A program made the position numbers and the translations under genes. A model generated the notes under the pieces. That model had not been told where the DNA came from and made no database searches. It saw only the letters and a program-made list of their open reading frames with translations. A DNA stretch of 64,000 nucleotides from Tenacibaculum gallaicum. Lineage in GTDB: Bacteria > Bacteroidota > Bacteroidia > Flavobacteriales > Flavobacteriaceae. Positions 1 to 8,944 of the stretch are shown here, piece by piece. Positions within the stretch are counted from its first letter, which is position 1. The number at the start of each line of letters is the position of its first letter. The stretch is taken from the NCBI RefSeq assembly GCF_003387615.1, contig NZ_QUNS01000001.1, positions 62,001-126,000 of the forward strand, written 5' to 3'.

Positions 1-979
1 ATTCTGGATATTCCTTTAACGTTTCTTCAGTGTCTATCGAAATACTCCAAAAAGCTAATGCTTTATCATGATCAAAGCTGTTTACTAAATTGCGACTCAT
101 TCTTTTATTATAAATCTTTTTGAAAGATTTCTTCATATCAGAGCTAACCGACATGTCTAATAAGATTCTTGCATCGTTTTTATCAAAAAACAAATTAGCA
201 GTTACTTCTTCAACCCCGTAAATATTTTGATTTCCACCTTCAGCATACATAGGATACAGATACCCCCCAAAAGACTTGAACAAATCTGTCATTAACATAC
301 CATAGTTACGAACCCAAAGTGTTGCTGATGCATTTTTCTTTTTACTTTTTTGAAATTTTGTATTAGAAGCAATAGAGCTGATAGCATTCTTATTAAATAG
401 GTTTAACACATACTTTTTTGTCCAACCTTTACCTATTCTTTTTCTGAAATTGTAGTTATACTCTCTTTCTTCTTTAAGTTTATCTAAACGTTCTTTATGA
501 GTTGAGAAATATCCTCTTGACGCATCACCGTTTACCAATAAAAGATAATCATCGTTCCAAATTCTAATATCACTACGTCCTTCAATGATATTATAGCCTT
601 CCATTCTTCTTATCTTCTTCTTATTTCGTTTACTTAACATTGACTCGAACAACTCTCTATCTTTCAATTCAACATAAAAGTTATGGTATGAAATACTATC
701 AGTTTTACTGAAGAAATAATAAGCATTCGATTTAATATTAATACCAGCATTAGCAACTGAAGACACTTTATCTTCATCACGTCTTCTATTAATATCCTTT
801 AAAATTTCTTTTCCAATAGCATTCTTATCAATATCTGATACTTCTATTAACTTAAATAAATTTTCTGCATTTGCAGAAATTAACACGTCTACATTGTTAG
901 GTATCTTAGACTCTAATCGTTGAGCTTGTATAACTGTAAGTGTGTTTAAAAACAGTAGTGTAGCAATAATTTTTTTCAT
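1..979 (-). CDS. Exported protein, DUF4836-like (3' end outside window)
   Basis: The minus-strand frame starts at ATG 979 and stays open to base 1, so about 326 N-terminal residues are visible and the C-terminus is missing. Residues 1-20 (MKKIIATLLFLNTLTVIQAQ) form a signal peptide with no lipobox cysteine. The next stretch (IPNNVDVLISANAENLF) resembles the start of DUF4836-type Bacteroidota proteins, which begin with a statement-like 'IPxxAxxVxxxN' segment; this family call is from memory and tentative. The rest is charged and has no motif that I recognise. The start lies 7 bases after the stop of the lipoprotein gene at 987-1658, so the two probably form one transcript. Function unknown. 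Confidence 0.7.
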   Translation of the reverse strand, partial: MKKIIATLLFLNTLTVIQAQRLESKIPNNVDVLISANAENLFKLIEVSDIDKNAIGKEILKDINRRRDEDKVSSVANAGINIKSNAYYFFSKTDSISYHNFYVELKDRELFESMLSKRNKKKIRRMEGYNIIEGRSDIRIWNDDYLLLVNGDASRGYFSTHKERLDKLKEEREYNYNFRKRIGKGWTKKYVLNLFNKNAISSIASNTKFQKSKKKNASATLWVRNYGMLMTDLFKSFGGYLYPMYAEGGNQNIYGVEEVTANLFFDKNDARILLDMSVSSDMKKSFKKIYNKRMSRNLVNSFDHDKALAFWSISIDTEETLKEYPE

Positions 980-986
980 CCTAAAT

Positions 987-1658
987 TTAATTCTCTAATT
1001 GTATTTTATTTTTGATTGTTTGTTTGTTTGCTATGATGTCTTGTGCTTGTAAATGTAACATAATAGCTTTTTTACTTTGTGATATTCTTGCTTGGTTATT
1101 CTCTGTCGTTTTTATAGGCGTTTCAAACCTATACACACTGGTGTAAGTAGCAGTTTCAAACACCTTACGGTCTTGATTTTTTGTTTTTCTGAACTCTTTC
1201 CCTAAATCAAAATGATGGCTACGTGTAAATGTTTTATTCTTTTCATTAAAAGTAAAATGTCTGTCTTTTTTGATAGCTTCTATATGTTTTTTAGAGCTAA
1301 AATTAACTATTACTTCATTCAAAGCTTCCACATTATCAAAATCACATGAAACTGTTACGATGAACTCATTAAAGTTTAACGTATTTTTTACATTATGAAC
1401 TCCTTTTGTCCCTTTAATCTTAGAAACTATTTCTTGTACTTTTTTTCTTATGGTTACTTTTGAAGGTACTTTATAACCATTTATACTATCAAGTAATAGT
1501 ATAGAAGCTAGCTTCGTTTTACTTTTACTTAAGTTTATGGTAAGCACAGCACTTCCCGAACCATCTTTATTAAAACTTACTTCTTCAACAAACTCAAAGC
1601 AACTTGTAAATAAGAAAATAGAAATTGTAGAGAATAGCAATAATAATCTTTTATTCAT
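987..1658 (-). CDS. Putative lipoprotein, function unknown
   Basis: A 223-residue protein with a lipoprotein signal peptide. The hydrophobic segment at residues 5-18 ends in the lipobox FTSC, with C20 as the likely lipidated residue. The mature part opens with FEFVEEVSFNKDGSGSAVL, a beta-strand-like pattern seen in small Bacteroidota outer-surface lipoproteins; no catalytic motif is visible. It is the first gene of a likely two-gene unit with the DUF4836-like gene downstream. A TAnnTTTG box lies 14 bases before the ATG, so the leader would be very short. The role is not known; the lipoprotein call is fairly secure and the function is open. Confidence 0.75.
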   Translation of the reverse strand: MNKRLLLLFSTISIFLFTSCFEFVEEVSFNKDGSGSAVLTINLSKSKTKLASILLLDSINGYKVPSKVTIRKKVQEIVSKIKGTKGVHNVKNTLNFNEFIVTVSCDFDNVEALNEVIVNFSSKKHIEAIKKDRHFTFNEKNKTFTRSHHFDLGKEFRKTKNQDRKVFETATYTSVYRFETPIKTTENNQARISQSKKAIMLHLQAQDIIANKQTIKNKIQLEN

Positions 1659-1671
1659 AAAATATTTTTTG

Positions 1672-1679
1672 CAAAGATA
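1672..1679 (-). promoter_or_regulatory. -7 promoter box (TATCTTTG) of the lipoprotein operon
   Basis: The minus strand reads TATCTTTG, an exact match to the Bacteroidota -7 consensus TAnnTTTG, ending 13 bases before the ATG at 1658. A start about 7 bases downstream of the box leaves a leader of only some 7 nucleotides. No clear -33 TTTG was found. Confidence 0.5.
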
Positions 1680-1693
1680 TTAAATAGGTTTTA

Positions 1694-2410
1694 TTACAAA
1701 CGAATGATTTCTCCTCCTATTTTGTTAATATTTGAATGTAGATCGTAATAACTCATAGTAAGCTTCTTTTCGTTTTTTATAACTGACGTTACACTCACTG
1801 TTTCTACATTTTGACGCTTCATTTTTAAAGAGACCTCTTTACTACCTTTGGTTTCATCTTGATGAAAATTGATAATATCTGACTGATTAAAGTTTCTGTT
1901 ATTTAATAACCAATCGGCAAACCACTCTTTTCTTAACTGTTTTATTTCATCAGTATACAGTGTAGATGACGACCAAATTTTAGGTTTATTATTTAACTCT
2001 TGAAAATGCTTTTTAGCTCCATCCCAAACTAACTCATAAGCTTTTAAGTTGCTATTCCAATCAACCAAAACAATAGTAAAAGGTTCAATCCCTTCAAAAT
2101 CAAAATGATTGATTATTTCAACTGGATTCTCAACTTTTAATAATTGTTTTACAATAACACCTCTGCTCATTCGATACGACTCTGCTCTTTGATGTTTTGT
2201 AAACCCTCCATTTAGTAAACAAATCAATCTACTTTTTTCACTTAAACCAATCCATGTACCACCTGCAAGTTCATCTTTAGGATAGGTTAACCTTACCCCA
2301 TCTTCTAGATACGTTTTTGGTGCAATAGTTTTTCGTTTTGGGTCTTCATCTCTATTCGAGGTTAATATAAAATCATTATCTCCTAAAGGTAAATAAGTTA
2401 CCGTACACAT
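1694..2410 (-). CDS. NRDE family protein (TANGO2-like)
   Basis: A 238-residue protein beginning MCTVTYLP and carrying the family-defining N-R-D-E motif at residues 19-22 (TSNRDED). This is the N-terminal-nucleophile-like Cys2 arrangement of the NRDE/TANGO2 (DUF833) family. The segment GGTWIGLS near residue 50 is also typical. Family members are often about 240-270 residues, so this looks full length. Eukaryotic TANGO2 is linked to haem or lipid metabolism, but no bacterial function is established. It is transcribed divergently from pruA and ends about 35 bases upstream of the lipoprotein gene that follows it on the same strand. Confidence 0.85.
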   Translation of the reverse strand: MCTVTYLPLGDNDFILTSNRDEDPKRKTIAPKTYLEDGVRLTYPKDELAGGTWIGLSEKSRLICLLNGGFTKHQRAESYRMSRGVIVKQLLKVENPVEIINHFDFEGIEPFTIVLVDWNSNLKAYELVWDGAKKHFQELNNKPKIWSSSTLYTDEIKQLRKEWFADWLLNNRNFNQSDIINFHQDETKGSKEVSLKMKRQNVETVSVTSVIKNEKKLTMSYYDLHSNINKIGGEIIRL

Positions 2411-2470
2411 GTTGTTTTACTTTTAAATAATTCCAGCCTTTTGTCCTTTTAAATATTCCTAAAATAACCG

Positions 2471-2478
2471 TAACTTTG
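2471..2478 (+). promoter_or_regulatory. -7 promoter box (TAACTTTG) of pruA
   Basis: Exact TAnnTTTG match 72 bases before the pruA ATG in the divergent NRDE/pruA gap. It would give a leader of about 65 nucleotides. A TTTTG at 2439-2443 is too far upstream (27-bp spacer) to be a convincing -33 element. Confidence 0.45.
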
Positions 2479-2550
2479 TCGTTTAAGAAAGTCTGGTATA
2501 GGCTTTTTCAATAACAAAGAAAGAAATTTAATTCAACAAACAACATACAA

Positions 2551-4176
2551 ATGGGAAAAGGATTTTTTCACGTACCAACTGCCATTAACGAAACCGTAAA
2601 AAGTTACGCTCCAGAATCTTCTGAACGCGAAGCGGTTGCAAAACAATACAAAGAATATTTTAACGGATCTGTAGATGTACCAATGTACATCGGTAACGAA
2701 GAAGTTAGAACAGGAAATACTCGTAATATGACTCCTCCACACGATCATCAACACGTGGTAGGGCAATATCATATTGGAGACAAAACACATGCAGAAAAAG
2801 CGATTGCTAATGCTTTAGAAGCTCGTACTGAATGGGCACAAATGCCTTGGGAACAAAGAGCTGCTATCTTTTTACGTGCTGCTGAGTTAATCGCAGGACC
2901 TTACCGTGCAAAGATTAACGCTGCAACGATGATTGCACAGTCAAAAACTGTTCACCAAGCTGAAATTGATGCTGCTTGTGAATTAATCGACTTTTTACGT
3001 TTTAACGTAGAGTATATGACTGAAATTTACAACGAGCAACCGAACTCTGACGACGGAATTTGGAACCGTGTTGAGTACCGTCCGTTAGAAGGGTTTGTAT
3101 ACGCTATTACTCCATTTAACTTTACTGCAATTGCTGCAAACTTACCAGCATCAGCAGCGATGATGGGGAACGTTGTAGTTTGGAAGCCATCTGATAGCCA
3201 AATTTTCTCTGCAAAAGTAATTGTAGACATATTTAAAGAAGCAGGTGTACCAGACGGTGTTATCAACGTAATTTATGGTGATCCTGTTGAAATTACTGAG
3301 GTAGTGTTAGCATCTCCTGATTTTGCTGGAATCCACTTTACAGGTTCTACGTACGTATTTAAAGAATTATGGAAAAAGATTGGTGAAAACATCCACACTT
3401 ACAAAACATACCCAAAAATTGTAGGAGAAACTGGTGGTAAAGATTTTATCATTGCGCACCCTTCTGCAAATCCAAAACAAGTAGCTACAGGTATTTCTCG
3501 TGGTGCGTTTGAGTTCCAAGGACAAAAATGTTCTGCGGCTTCAAGAGCATATTTACCAAAATCATTAGCTGAAGAAACCCTAAACTATGTAAAAGAAGAT
3601 GTCGCTTCTTTTAAAATGGGTTCTCCAGAAGATATGAGCAACTTTATTACTGCGGTAATTCACGAAGGTTCTTTTGATAAATTAGCGAAGTATATTGACC
3701 AAGCAAAGGCTGATGCTGATGCTGAAATTATCGCTGGTGGTAACTACGATAAATCAAAAGGATACTTTATTGAACCAACAGTTATCTTAACTACCAACCC
3801 TAAATACACTACGATGGAAACCGAATTATTCGGCCCTGTAATGACTATTTACGTGTACGAAGATGCTGATTGGGCTGATACTTTAAAATTAGTTGACGAA
3901 ACTTCTGAATACGCTTTAACAGGTGCTGTATTCTCTACTGACCGTTACGCTGTTGCAGAAGCTACCAAAGCTTTAGAAAACTGTGCTGGTAACTTCTACG
4001 TAAACGATAAGCCAACGGGTGCTGTTGTAGGACAACAACCATTTGGTGGAGCAAGAGCTTCAGGAACAAACGATAAAGCAGGATCTGCTCAAAACTTATT
4101 ACGTTGGGTATCTCCTCGTTTAATCAAAGAAACTTTTGTTTCTCCTGTAGATTATCGTTACCCTTTCTTAGGATAA
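2551..4176 (+). CDS. pruA: L-glutamate gamma-semialdehyde dehydrogenase (1-pyrroline-5-carboxylate dehydrogenase)
   Basis: A 541-residue ALDH-superfamily enzyme that oxidises glutamate semialdehyde to glutamate with NAD+, the second step of proline catabolism, in the cytoplasm. The catalytic cysteine is C327 in GQKCSAAS and the general base is E293 in VGETGGKD. The NAD-binding segment ITPFNFTAI and the C-terminal PFGGARASGTNDK are typical of the mono-functional P5CDH family. The length (about 540) fits the stand-alone enzyme found in Bacteroidota rather than fused PutA. No proline dehydrogenase gene lies next to it; the next gene is glutaminase, which also yields glutamate. A strong terminator follows. 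Confidence 0.95.
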   Translation: MGKGFFHVPTAINETVKSYAPESSEREAVAKQYKEYFNGSVDVPMYIGNEEVRTGNTRNMTPPHDHQHVVGQYHIGDKTHAEKAIANALEARTEWAQMPWEQRAAIFLRAAELIAGPYRAKINAATMIAQSKTVHQAEIDAACELIDFLRFNVEYMTEIYNEQPNSDDGIWNRVEYRPLEGFVYAITPFNFTAIAANLPASAAMMGNVVVWKPSDSQIFSAKVIVDIFKEAGVPDGVINVIYGDPVEITEVVLASPDFAGIHFTGSTYVFKELWKKIGENIHTYKTYPKIVGETGGKDFIIAHPSANPKQVATGISRGAFEFQGQKCSAASRAYLPKSLAEETLNYVKEDVASFKMGSPEDMSNFITAVIHEGSFDKLAKYIDQAKADADAEIIAGGNYDKSKGYFIEPTVILTTNPKYTTMETELFGPVMTIYVYEDADWADTLKLVDETSEYALTGAVFSTDRYAVAEATKALENCAGNFYVNDKPTGAVVGQQPFGGARASGTNDKAGSAQNLLRWVSPRLIKETFVSPVDYRYPFLG

Positions 4177-4220
4177 GAAGTGTTATTCCGAACCTTATGT
4201 TAGGAATCTTACTATAAGTT

Positions 4221-4249
4221 AAAAGCAACCTCAATGAGGTTGCTTTTTT
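4221..4249 (+). terminator. Rho-independent terminator after pruA
   Basis: Nearly perfect hairpin with the stem GCAACCTC/GAGGTTGC, flanked by A4 on the left and T6 on the right, starting 45 bases after the pruA stop. Confidence 0.9.
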
Positions 4250-4313
4250 ATTTGTTTTCAAACAGAATTCAACTAATTTCGTTTAGCATCAATTCGTTTT
4301 ATTTTAACAAGCA

Positions 4314-5225
4314 ATGAACTATAAAGAAATACTTGAAAACATATATCAAAAAATCGCTCCTATTGAAAATATAGGAAAGTTAGCTACCTATATTCCTGAA
4401 TTGGCTACCATTGATTCCGAAAAATTTGGCGTACATATTTCTACAGTTTCCAATACTAATTTTGGTTTGGGAAACTTCCAAGAAAAGTTCTCCATTCAGA
4501 GTATTGCTAAAGTATTATCACTTTGTTTAGCGTATAAGCATCTTGGTGAATCTATTTGGGACAGATTAGGTGTTGAGCCTTCTGGTAATAGTTTTAATTC
4601 ATTGATACAACTGGAAACGGACAATGGTATTCCTAGAAACCCATTTATCAATGCAGGTGCTATTGTAATTGCTGATATTTTAATTAGTAGTTTGGTAAAC
4701 CCGAAGGAAGATTTATTGAATTTTATCAAGAGTCTTTCTAAAAATAAAGACATCAACTACTCTGCAAAAATTGCCGCTTCTGAAAAGTCGGTAGGCTATC
4801 GAAATGTAGCCTTATGTAATTTTATTAAGTCTTACGGAAACATATACAACGATCCTGAAGTAGTACTTGATTTCTATTTCGATTTATGTTCGTTGGAATT
4901 GACGTGCGAGCAGCTTTCTGAATTGTTTTTCTTCTTAGCTAACAACGGAAAAACACGACAAGAAGAACAAATATTGACCAAAAGTCAATCGAAAAGAATT
5001 AACGCCTTGATGCAAACCTGTGGTTTTTATGACGAGTCTGGGGAGTTTGCTTTTAAAGTTGGGCTAGCTGGCAAAAGTGGTGTTGGTGGTGGTATTATTG
5101 CCATACACCCTAACCAGTATGCCATTGCTGTTTGGAGCCCTAAATTGAATAAAAAGGGAAATTCCTACAGAGGTATGCGCTTTTTAGAAGAGTTTACCAC
5201 TCTTTCTGAGGAGTCTATTTTTTAG
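4314..5225 (+). CDS. glsA: Glutaminase A
   Basis: A 303-residue protein of the serine-dependent beta-lactamase-like glutaminase family, hydrolysing L-glutamine to glutamate and ammonia. The catalytic S63-x-x-K66 pair sits in SIQSIAKV, followed by the conserved segments NPFINAGAI (about 107-115) and GKSGVGGGI near residue 250. The length matches the usual 300-310 residues. It lies between the pruA terminator and the ApeA-like gene, with about 100 bases on the downstream side, so it is probably a single-gene unit. No odd residues were noticed. Confidence 0.94.
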   Translation: MNYKEILENIYQKIAPIENIGKLATYIPELATIDSEKFGVHISTVSNTNFGLGNFQEKFSIQSIAKVLSLCLAYKHLGESIWDRLGVEPSGNSFNSLIQLETDNGIPRNPFINAGAIVIADILISSLVNPKEDLLNFIKSLSKNKDINYSAKIAASEKSVGYRNVALCNFIKSYGNIYNDPEVVLDFYFDLCSLELTCEQLSELFFFLANNGKTRQEEQILTKSQSKRINALMQTCGFYDESGEFAFKVGLAGKSGVGGGIIAIHPNQYAIAVWSPKLNKKGNSYRGMRFLEEFTTLSEESIF

Positions 5226-5324
5226 GTTGGTTCTTTTCCTGATTTAAACTAATTTGACTGATATTAAGTATTAATCTTTAAAACTAAATTATAGTTATAA
5301 AAATTATGAAAAAGTAGACCAACT

Positions 5325-6752
5325 ATGAATAAAGAATATAAAGGGGATTGGTACTTACCCAAAAGTAAAGAAAAAATACCAGGAACATTAATCGTTAACT
5401 CTAGTATAAAGAAAATAACATTAGAATTATTCACGAACACCTATCTAACAGAAGAGCCAATTATTTATAACAAAATAGAGACAACTAATCAGCGTCAATT
5501 TGAACTTATATTAGGTGATACTCAACAAAAAACAACTTTACATAATTGTGTATTCAGAAGCGCTTCTTCGATTGGAAAACACTTACATAAGATAACTTAT
5601 GAAGTCGAATTTGTCTTCTTAAATATCCATTTAACCAAAGTTTCAGATTTAAGAATTCATAAAGTTGAAGTTAAGTATCCATATCTTTCGACATTTTTTG
5701 ACGGTTGGGAATCTACAAAAGATTTTGACGATAAAATCGAATCTAATATCAAATCAAAACCAATTTCCATAACAGAAAAATTAGAGTTAATATTAGTTGA
5801 TAAATATTATAAAAAAACAACAAAATTAGGAGAAGGATTTGAAATGAAATATTCGAAATCTATTATATTTCAATATTCAAGTGGAGAAACATTCAATGAG
5901 GTTATTCGAAATCTTTATAAATTTTCAAAACTCTTATCATTTACTACAAAAGAAAATGCTTACTTTAATTTGAATTCTATTATAATTCCGTTAGAGCAAG
6001 TTGAAAGTTATAATAAGTATTGTTTAATTAATGAAGGTTTATGTCAAACTTCTATAATTAATTTTTCTCATCATCGTCATTCGGATGTAAATAAAACATC
6101 ATTACATCAAAACTTTATGCTTTTTAGTAGATGGACATTTGAAGAAAAAGAATTAAATCATCTTATAAAAATGTGGTTTAACAACACACAATTGACTCCT
6201 ATTTACGATTTTTATATTGACTCAAACAATTGGTTTAAAAGAAAAAGCATTATTTTATCAAATGTTATGTTCAATAATAAGTTTTTGAATTTAATACAAG
6301 GCTTAGAATCTTATTATGACATTAAAGATCCTGATTTCATCAAAGACAATGATACTTTCACAAAAAATCGTCAAAAATTAACAAATGAAATAACAGATAA
6401 TGAATTGAAAAATTGGGCTCTAAAAAACATTAAATTTCCTAAAACCCCATCGTTAACAGATAAATTAGAATATTTTATTACAAAATTCAACGAAATAATT
6501 AAACAAATAAAAGGCATTGACAGTTTCATACAAAATTATTCTATTGAAGCAACTAGATATAGGCACGAACTATCACACGGAAGAATTGAAATGACTTATC
6601 AAGGTCAAGAATTTCATAAAATATATTCTTTTTCAAAGGTCTTACTTTGTTTTTGCATATTAGAATCTTTAAACATAACTAATGATAGAATTAAAAGGAT
6701 TTGTTCTTCTAATTTTCATCTGAATAGAGAATTTGAACAAATTACATTATAA
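5325..6752 (+). CDS. ApeA-type HEPN protein, candidate anti-phage defence gene
   Basis: A 475-residue protein. The N-terminus (YKGDWYLP, then PGTLIV at residues 19-24) matches the ApeA N-terminal domain pattern of G-x-W-x-L-P followed by G-x-L. The C-terminal third contains RHELSHG, giving the HEPN RNase-type signature R413-x4-H418, within a helical region. The known family member ApeA is a single-gene abortive-infection-type system whose HEPN active site is required for phage defence. Here that role is inference from domain layout. The gene stands alone between glsA and a shared terminator, is AT-rich and Lys/Asn/Ile-rich compared with glsA, and has no mobility gene beside it. The alternative is a non-defence HEPN protein of unknown target. 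Confidence 0.75.
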   Translation: MNKEYKGDWYLPKSKEKIPGTLIVNSSIKKITLELFTNTYLTEEPIIYNKIETTNQRQFELILGDTQQKTTLHNCVFRSASSIGKHLHKITYEVEFVFLNIHLTKVSDLRIHKVEVKYPYLSTFFDGWESTKDFDDKIESNIKSKPISITEKLELILVDKYYKKTTKLGEGFEMKYSKSIIFQYSSGETFNEVIRNLYKFSKLLSFTTKENAYFNLNSIIIPLEQVESYNKYCLINEGLCQTSIINFSHHRHSDVNKTSLHQNFMLFSRWTFEEKELNHLIKMWFNNTQLTPIYDFYIDSNNWFKRKSIILSNVMFNNKFLNLIQGLESYYDIKDPDFIKDNDTFTKNRQKLTNEITDNELKNWALKNIKFPKTPSLTDKLEYFITKFNEIIKQIKGIDSFIQNYSIEATRYRHELSHGRIEMTYQGQEFHKIYSFSKVLLCFCILESLNITNDRIKRICSSNFHLNREFEQITL

Positions 6753-6768
6753 TAAAAAGGTTCACTAG

Positions 6769-6811
6769 AAAAAGCCCAAAATAGTATCGAGATACTATTT
6801 TGGGCTTTTTT
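6769..6811 (+). terminator. Bidirectional terminator between ApeA-like gene and yceI
   Basis: A long perfect hairpin: an 18-bp stem starting AAAGCCCAAAATAG, a GA loop, then the complement, with T6 on the right and A-rich sequence on the left. It lies between two convergent genes, so it can serve both. Confidence 0.93.
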
Positions 6812-6823
6812 TAATTTCTCTTA

Positions 6824-7483
6824 CTAACTCAACTCAATTTTCATATTTAAGTACAACCATTTTGTTGGAACGTTTGATGATTGCCCATTTACCAATTTAT
6901 CATAATCAATACCCCAATCCAATAAGTTTACCTGACCTTGCAATACCAATGAGCTAGCCATAGCATTATTAAATTCTCTAATTCCAGTTGCAAAAAACTT
7001 TACTTCTCTTTCAACTCCTTTAATAGACATCACTCCGTTAATTTGATACCAATCTACCCCCATCACAAAAACATTCGTGGTTCTAAACGTTATGCTATCG
7101 TTCTTATCATTAATAAACACCCCTTTTGTTTTAATTCTCGAAGTTAAATCAGCCTCGTCACCTCTACATACTCTCAATGAGTTTGGATCAACCTCAAACG
7201 AAATACGCATGTTTTCTAACGGATTTCCAGCATCCATTCGTGCAGGAATATCCACTTTTAAATCGTCTACAATACCACCAAACGGTGTGCTACAATGACC
7301 GTGTGTTACAAACATATTAATCGTCTTGTTTTTTACAACTTCGGTTACCTCTTTTATTTCTTTCGGTGTAACTATTGAAGTACCTTTAGCAAACCCACTT
7401 ACAAGCACTATGGCTAACAATGCCCCAACTAACAAAATTCTATTTTTAATGGTATTCATACTATTCGTATTTAAAGTTTTCAT
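6824..7483 (-). CDS. YceI family periplasmic protein
   Basis: About 219 residues from ATG 7483; an in-frame TTG sits one codon upstream, and a later ATG at 7459 (MNTIKNRILL) may be the true start. A hydrophobic export signal (ILLVGALLAIVLVSGF) is followed by a YceI-like lipocalin-fold domain. Recognisable parts are NMFVTHGHCSTPFGG, which replaces the usual 'S.v.f...H' strand, and MSIKGVEREVKF. YceI proteins bind isoprenoid or other lipids in the periplasm; the ligand here is unknown. Members in Bacteroidota often pair with cytochromes or redox genes, but none is adjacent here. It is convergent with the ApeA-like gene. Confidence 0.8.
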   Translation of the reverse strand: MKTLNTNSMNTIKNRILLVGALLAIVLVSGFAKGTSIVTPKEIKEVTEVVKNKTINMFVTHGHCSTPFGGIVDDLKVDIPARMDAGNPLENMRISFEVDPNSLRVCRGDEADLTSRIKTKGVFINDKNDSITFRTTNVFVMGVDWYQINGVMSIKGVEREVKFFATGIREFNNAMASSLVLQGQVNLLDWGIDYDKLVNGQSSNVPTKWLYLNMKIELS

Positions 7484-7619
7484 CAAAACTATCGCAACCT
7501 TCCGTTAAAAGTGTAAATCAATTGTCAAAAAAGTGTAAAAAATGCTTTTAACTACTGGTTCATGCCTGTTTAACCTCTTGAAATACCACAAAATAAATTT
7601 TTCCTTCTTTGTTTTAGAC

Positions 7620-7627
7620 TACCTTTG
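7620..7627 (+). promoter_or_regulatory. -7 promoter box (TACCTTTG) of the DEAD-box helicase
   Basis: Exact TAnnTTTG match ending 14 bases before ATG 7642. It leaves a very short leader of about 8 nucleotides, which argues for the ATG at 7642 rather than any start upstream. Confidence 0.55.
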
Positions 7628-7641
7628 CAAAAAAATATTTG

Positions 7642-8874
7642 ATGCAGTTTACAGACCTACACCTTAATAAATCTATCTTAAAAGCGCTTACGGAAGAAAG
7701 ACACCACACACCTACTTTAGTACAACAAAAAGTAATTCCGTTAGTACTCAACAAAAAAGATGTGATTGTAGCTGCTCAAACGGGTACAGGCAAAACGGCA
7801 GCTTTTGCATTGCCTATTATCAATGAGCTTTCTAAAGAGGCTGATGTTGAGAAAAGAGCTAAGAAAATAAAAGCATTGATTATAAGTCCTACTCGTGAAT
7901 TGGCTATTCAAATTCAAGAAAACTGTAAAACATATAGTAAATACACCAATGTAAGAACTACCGTTGTTTACGGAGGTGTACCTACACAACCTCAAAAAGA
8001 TGTTCTAGAAAAAGGTGTTGATATTTTAATTGCAACCCCTGGGCGTTTTATTGATTTACACAAACAAGGAAGTATTGATGTACGCCAGTTAACGACTTTT
8101 GTTTTAGACGAAGCTGATTTAATGCTTGATATGGGCTTTATTGATGATGTAAGAAAGATTGAAGAACTATGTCCGCGTAAAAAACAAACCTTATTGTTTT
8201 CTGCCACAATACCTGATAAAGTAAACGACTTAGCAACATCAATGTTGTACAAACCAGAGAAGATAGACATTTCACCTACTGAAACTACTTCAAAAAACAT
8301 TGGTCAATTACTCTATTATACGCCTAAAAAGAACAAAGTAGATTTGTGTTTACACCTACTACGTAACACTATAAAAGGACGTATTATTATATTTCGACGT
8401 ACCAAATTTGGAGTAGACAAACTCGAAAAAACATTGCAGAAAAACGGTTATAAAGCTACCAGCGTACACGGTGACAAATCACAAAACCTACGTAACCAAG
8501 CTATTGAAGACTTTAAAAGCAACAAAGCCAATATTTTAATTGCAACTGATGTTGCCGCTCGTGGTATTGACATTAGTAAAGTAGATGCGGTAATTAATGT
8601 TGATTTACCAAACATTCCTGAAACCTACGTACATAGAATTGGTAGAACAGGTAGAGCTGGTAAATCTGGAATCGCCTTTTCGTTATGTAGCGCTGATGAA
8701 ACTTCGTACATCAAAGCTATTCAAGAATTCATGGACAGGTCTATCAAAATTGTGGAAGATCATCCGTTTCCACTTGCTAAACCTAAGCATAAAAAACAAC
8801 CCAACACTGTTAGTAAACACAAAAAAGGAAGAAAATCAGAAGCTTCTAAAAGGAAAAAAAAACGCTGGTATTAG
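7642..8874 (+). CDS. DEAD-box ATP-dependent RNA helicase (RhlE-like)
   Basis: A 410-residue enzyme from ATG 7642 (an in-frame TTG lies just before it). The motifs occur in order: Q motif near residues 4-30, motif I AQTGTGKT (45-52), PTRELA, TPGR, DEAD (about 156-159), SAT, then the second RecA domain with RRTKFGVDKL, ATDVAARGIDI and HRIGRTGRAG. The tail after residue 375 is strongly basic (KHKKQ, KRKKKRW), a usual RNA-binding extension. It unwinds RNA duplexes, probably in ribosome assembly or RNA turnover. RhlE, CshA and SrmB are hard to tell apart by eye. Confidence 0.93.
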   Translation: MQFTDLHLNKSILKALTEERHHTPTLVQQKVIPLVLNKKDVIVAAQTGTGKTAAFALPIINELSKEADVEKRAKKIKALIISPTRELAIQIQENCKTYSKYTNVRTTVVYGGVPTQPQKDVLEKGVDILIATPGRFIDLHKQGSIDVRQLTTFVLDEADLMLDMGFIDDVRKIEELCPRKKQTLLFSATIPDKVNDLATSMLYKPEKIDISPTETTSKNIGQLLYYTPKKNKVDLCLHLLRNTIKGRIIIFRRTKFGVDKLEKTLQKNGYKATSVHGDKSQNLRNQAIEDFKSNKANILIATDVAARGIDISKVDAVINVDLPNIPETYVHRIGRTGRAGKSGIAFSLCSADETSYIKAIQEFMDRSIKIVEDHPFPLAKPKHKKQPNTVSKHKKGRKSEASKRKKKRWY

Positions 8875-8944
8875 CATTTTAGTGAAAAGAACAAAAGTGG
8901 CATTACTATTGTAAATAATCTTCAGATTCTAAATTAATAACATT

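Noticed and set aside
5305..5316. Tiny leader peptide (ATGAAAAAGTAG) before the ApeA-like gene
   Set aside because: Three codons with no attenuator structure; too short to support.
8597..8914. 105-residue plus-strand frame overlapping the 3' end of the helicase gene
   Set aside because: It lies in another frame of the conserved helicase motifs and has no domain of its own.
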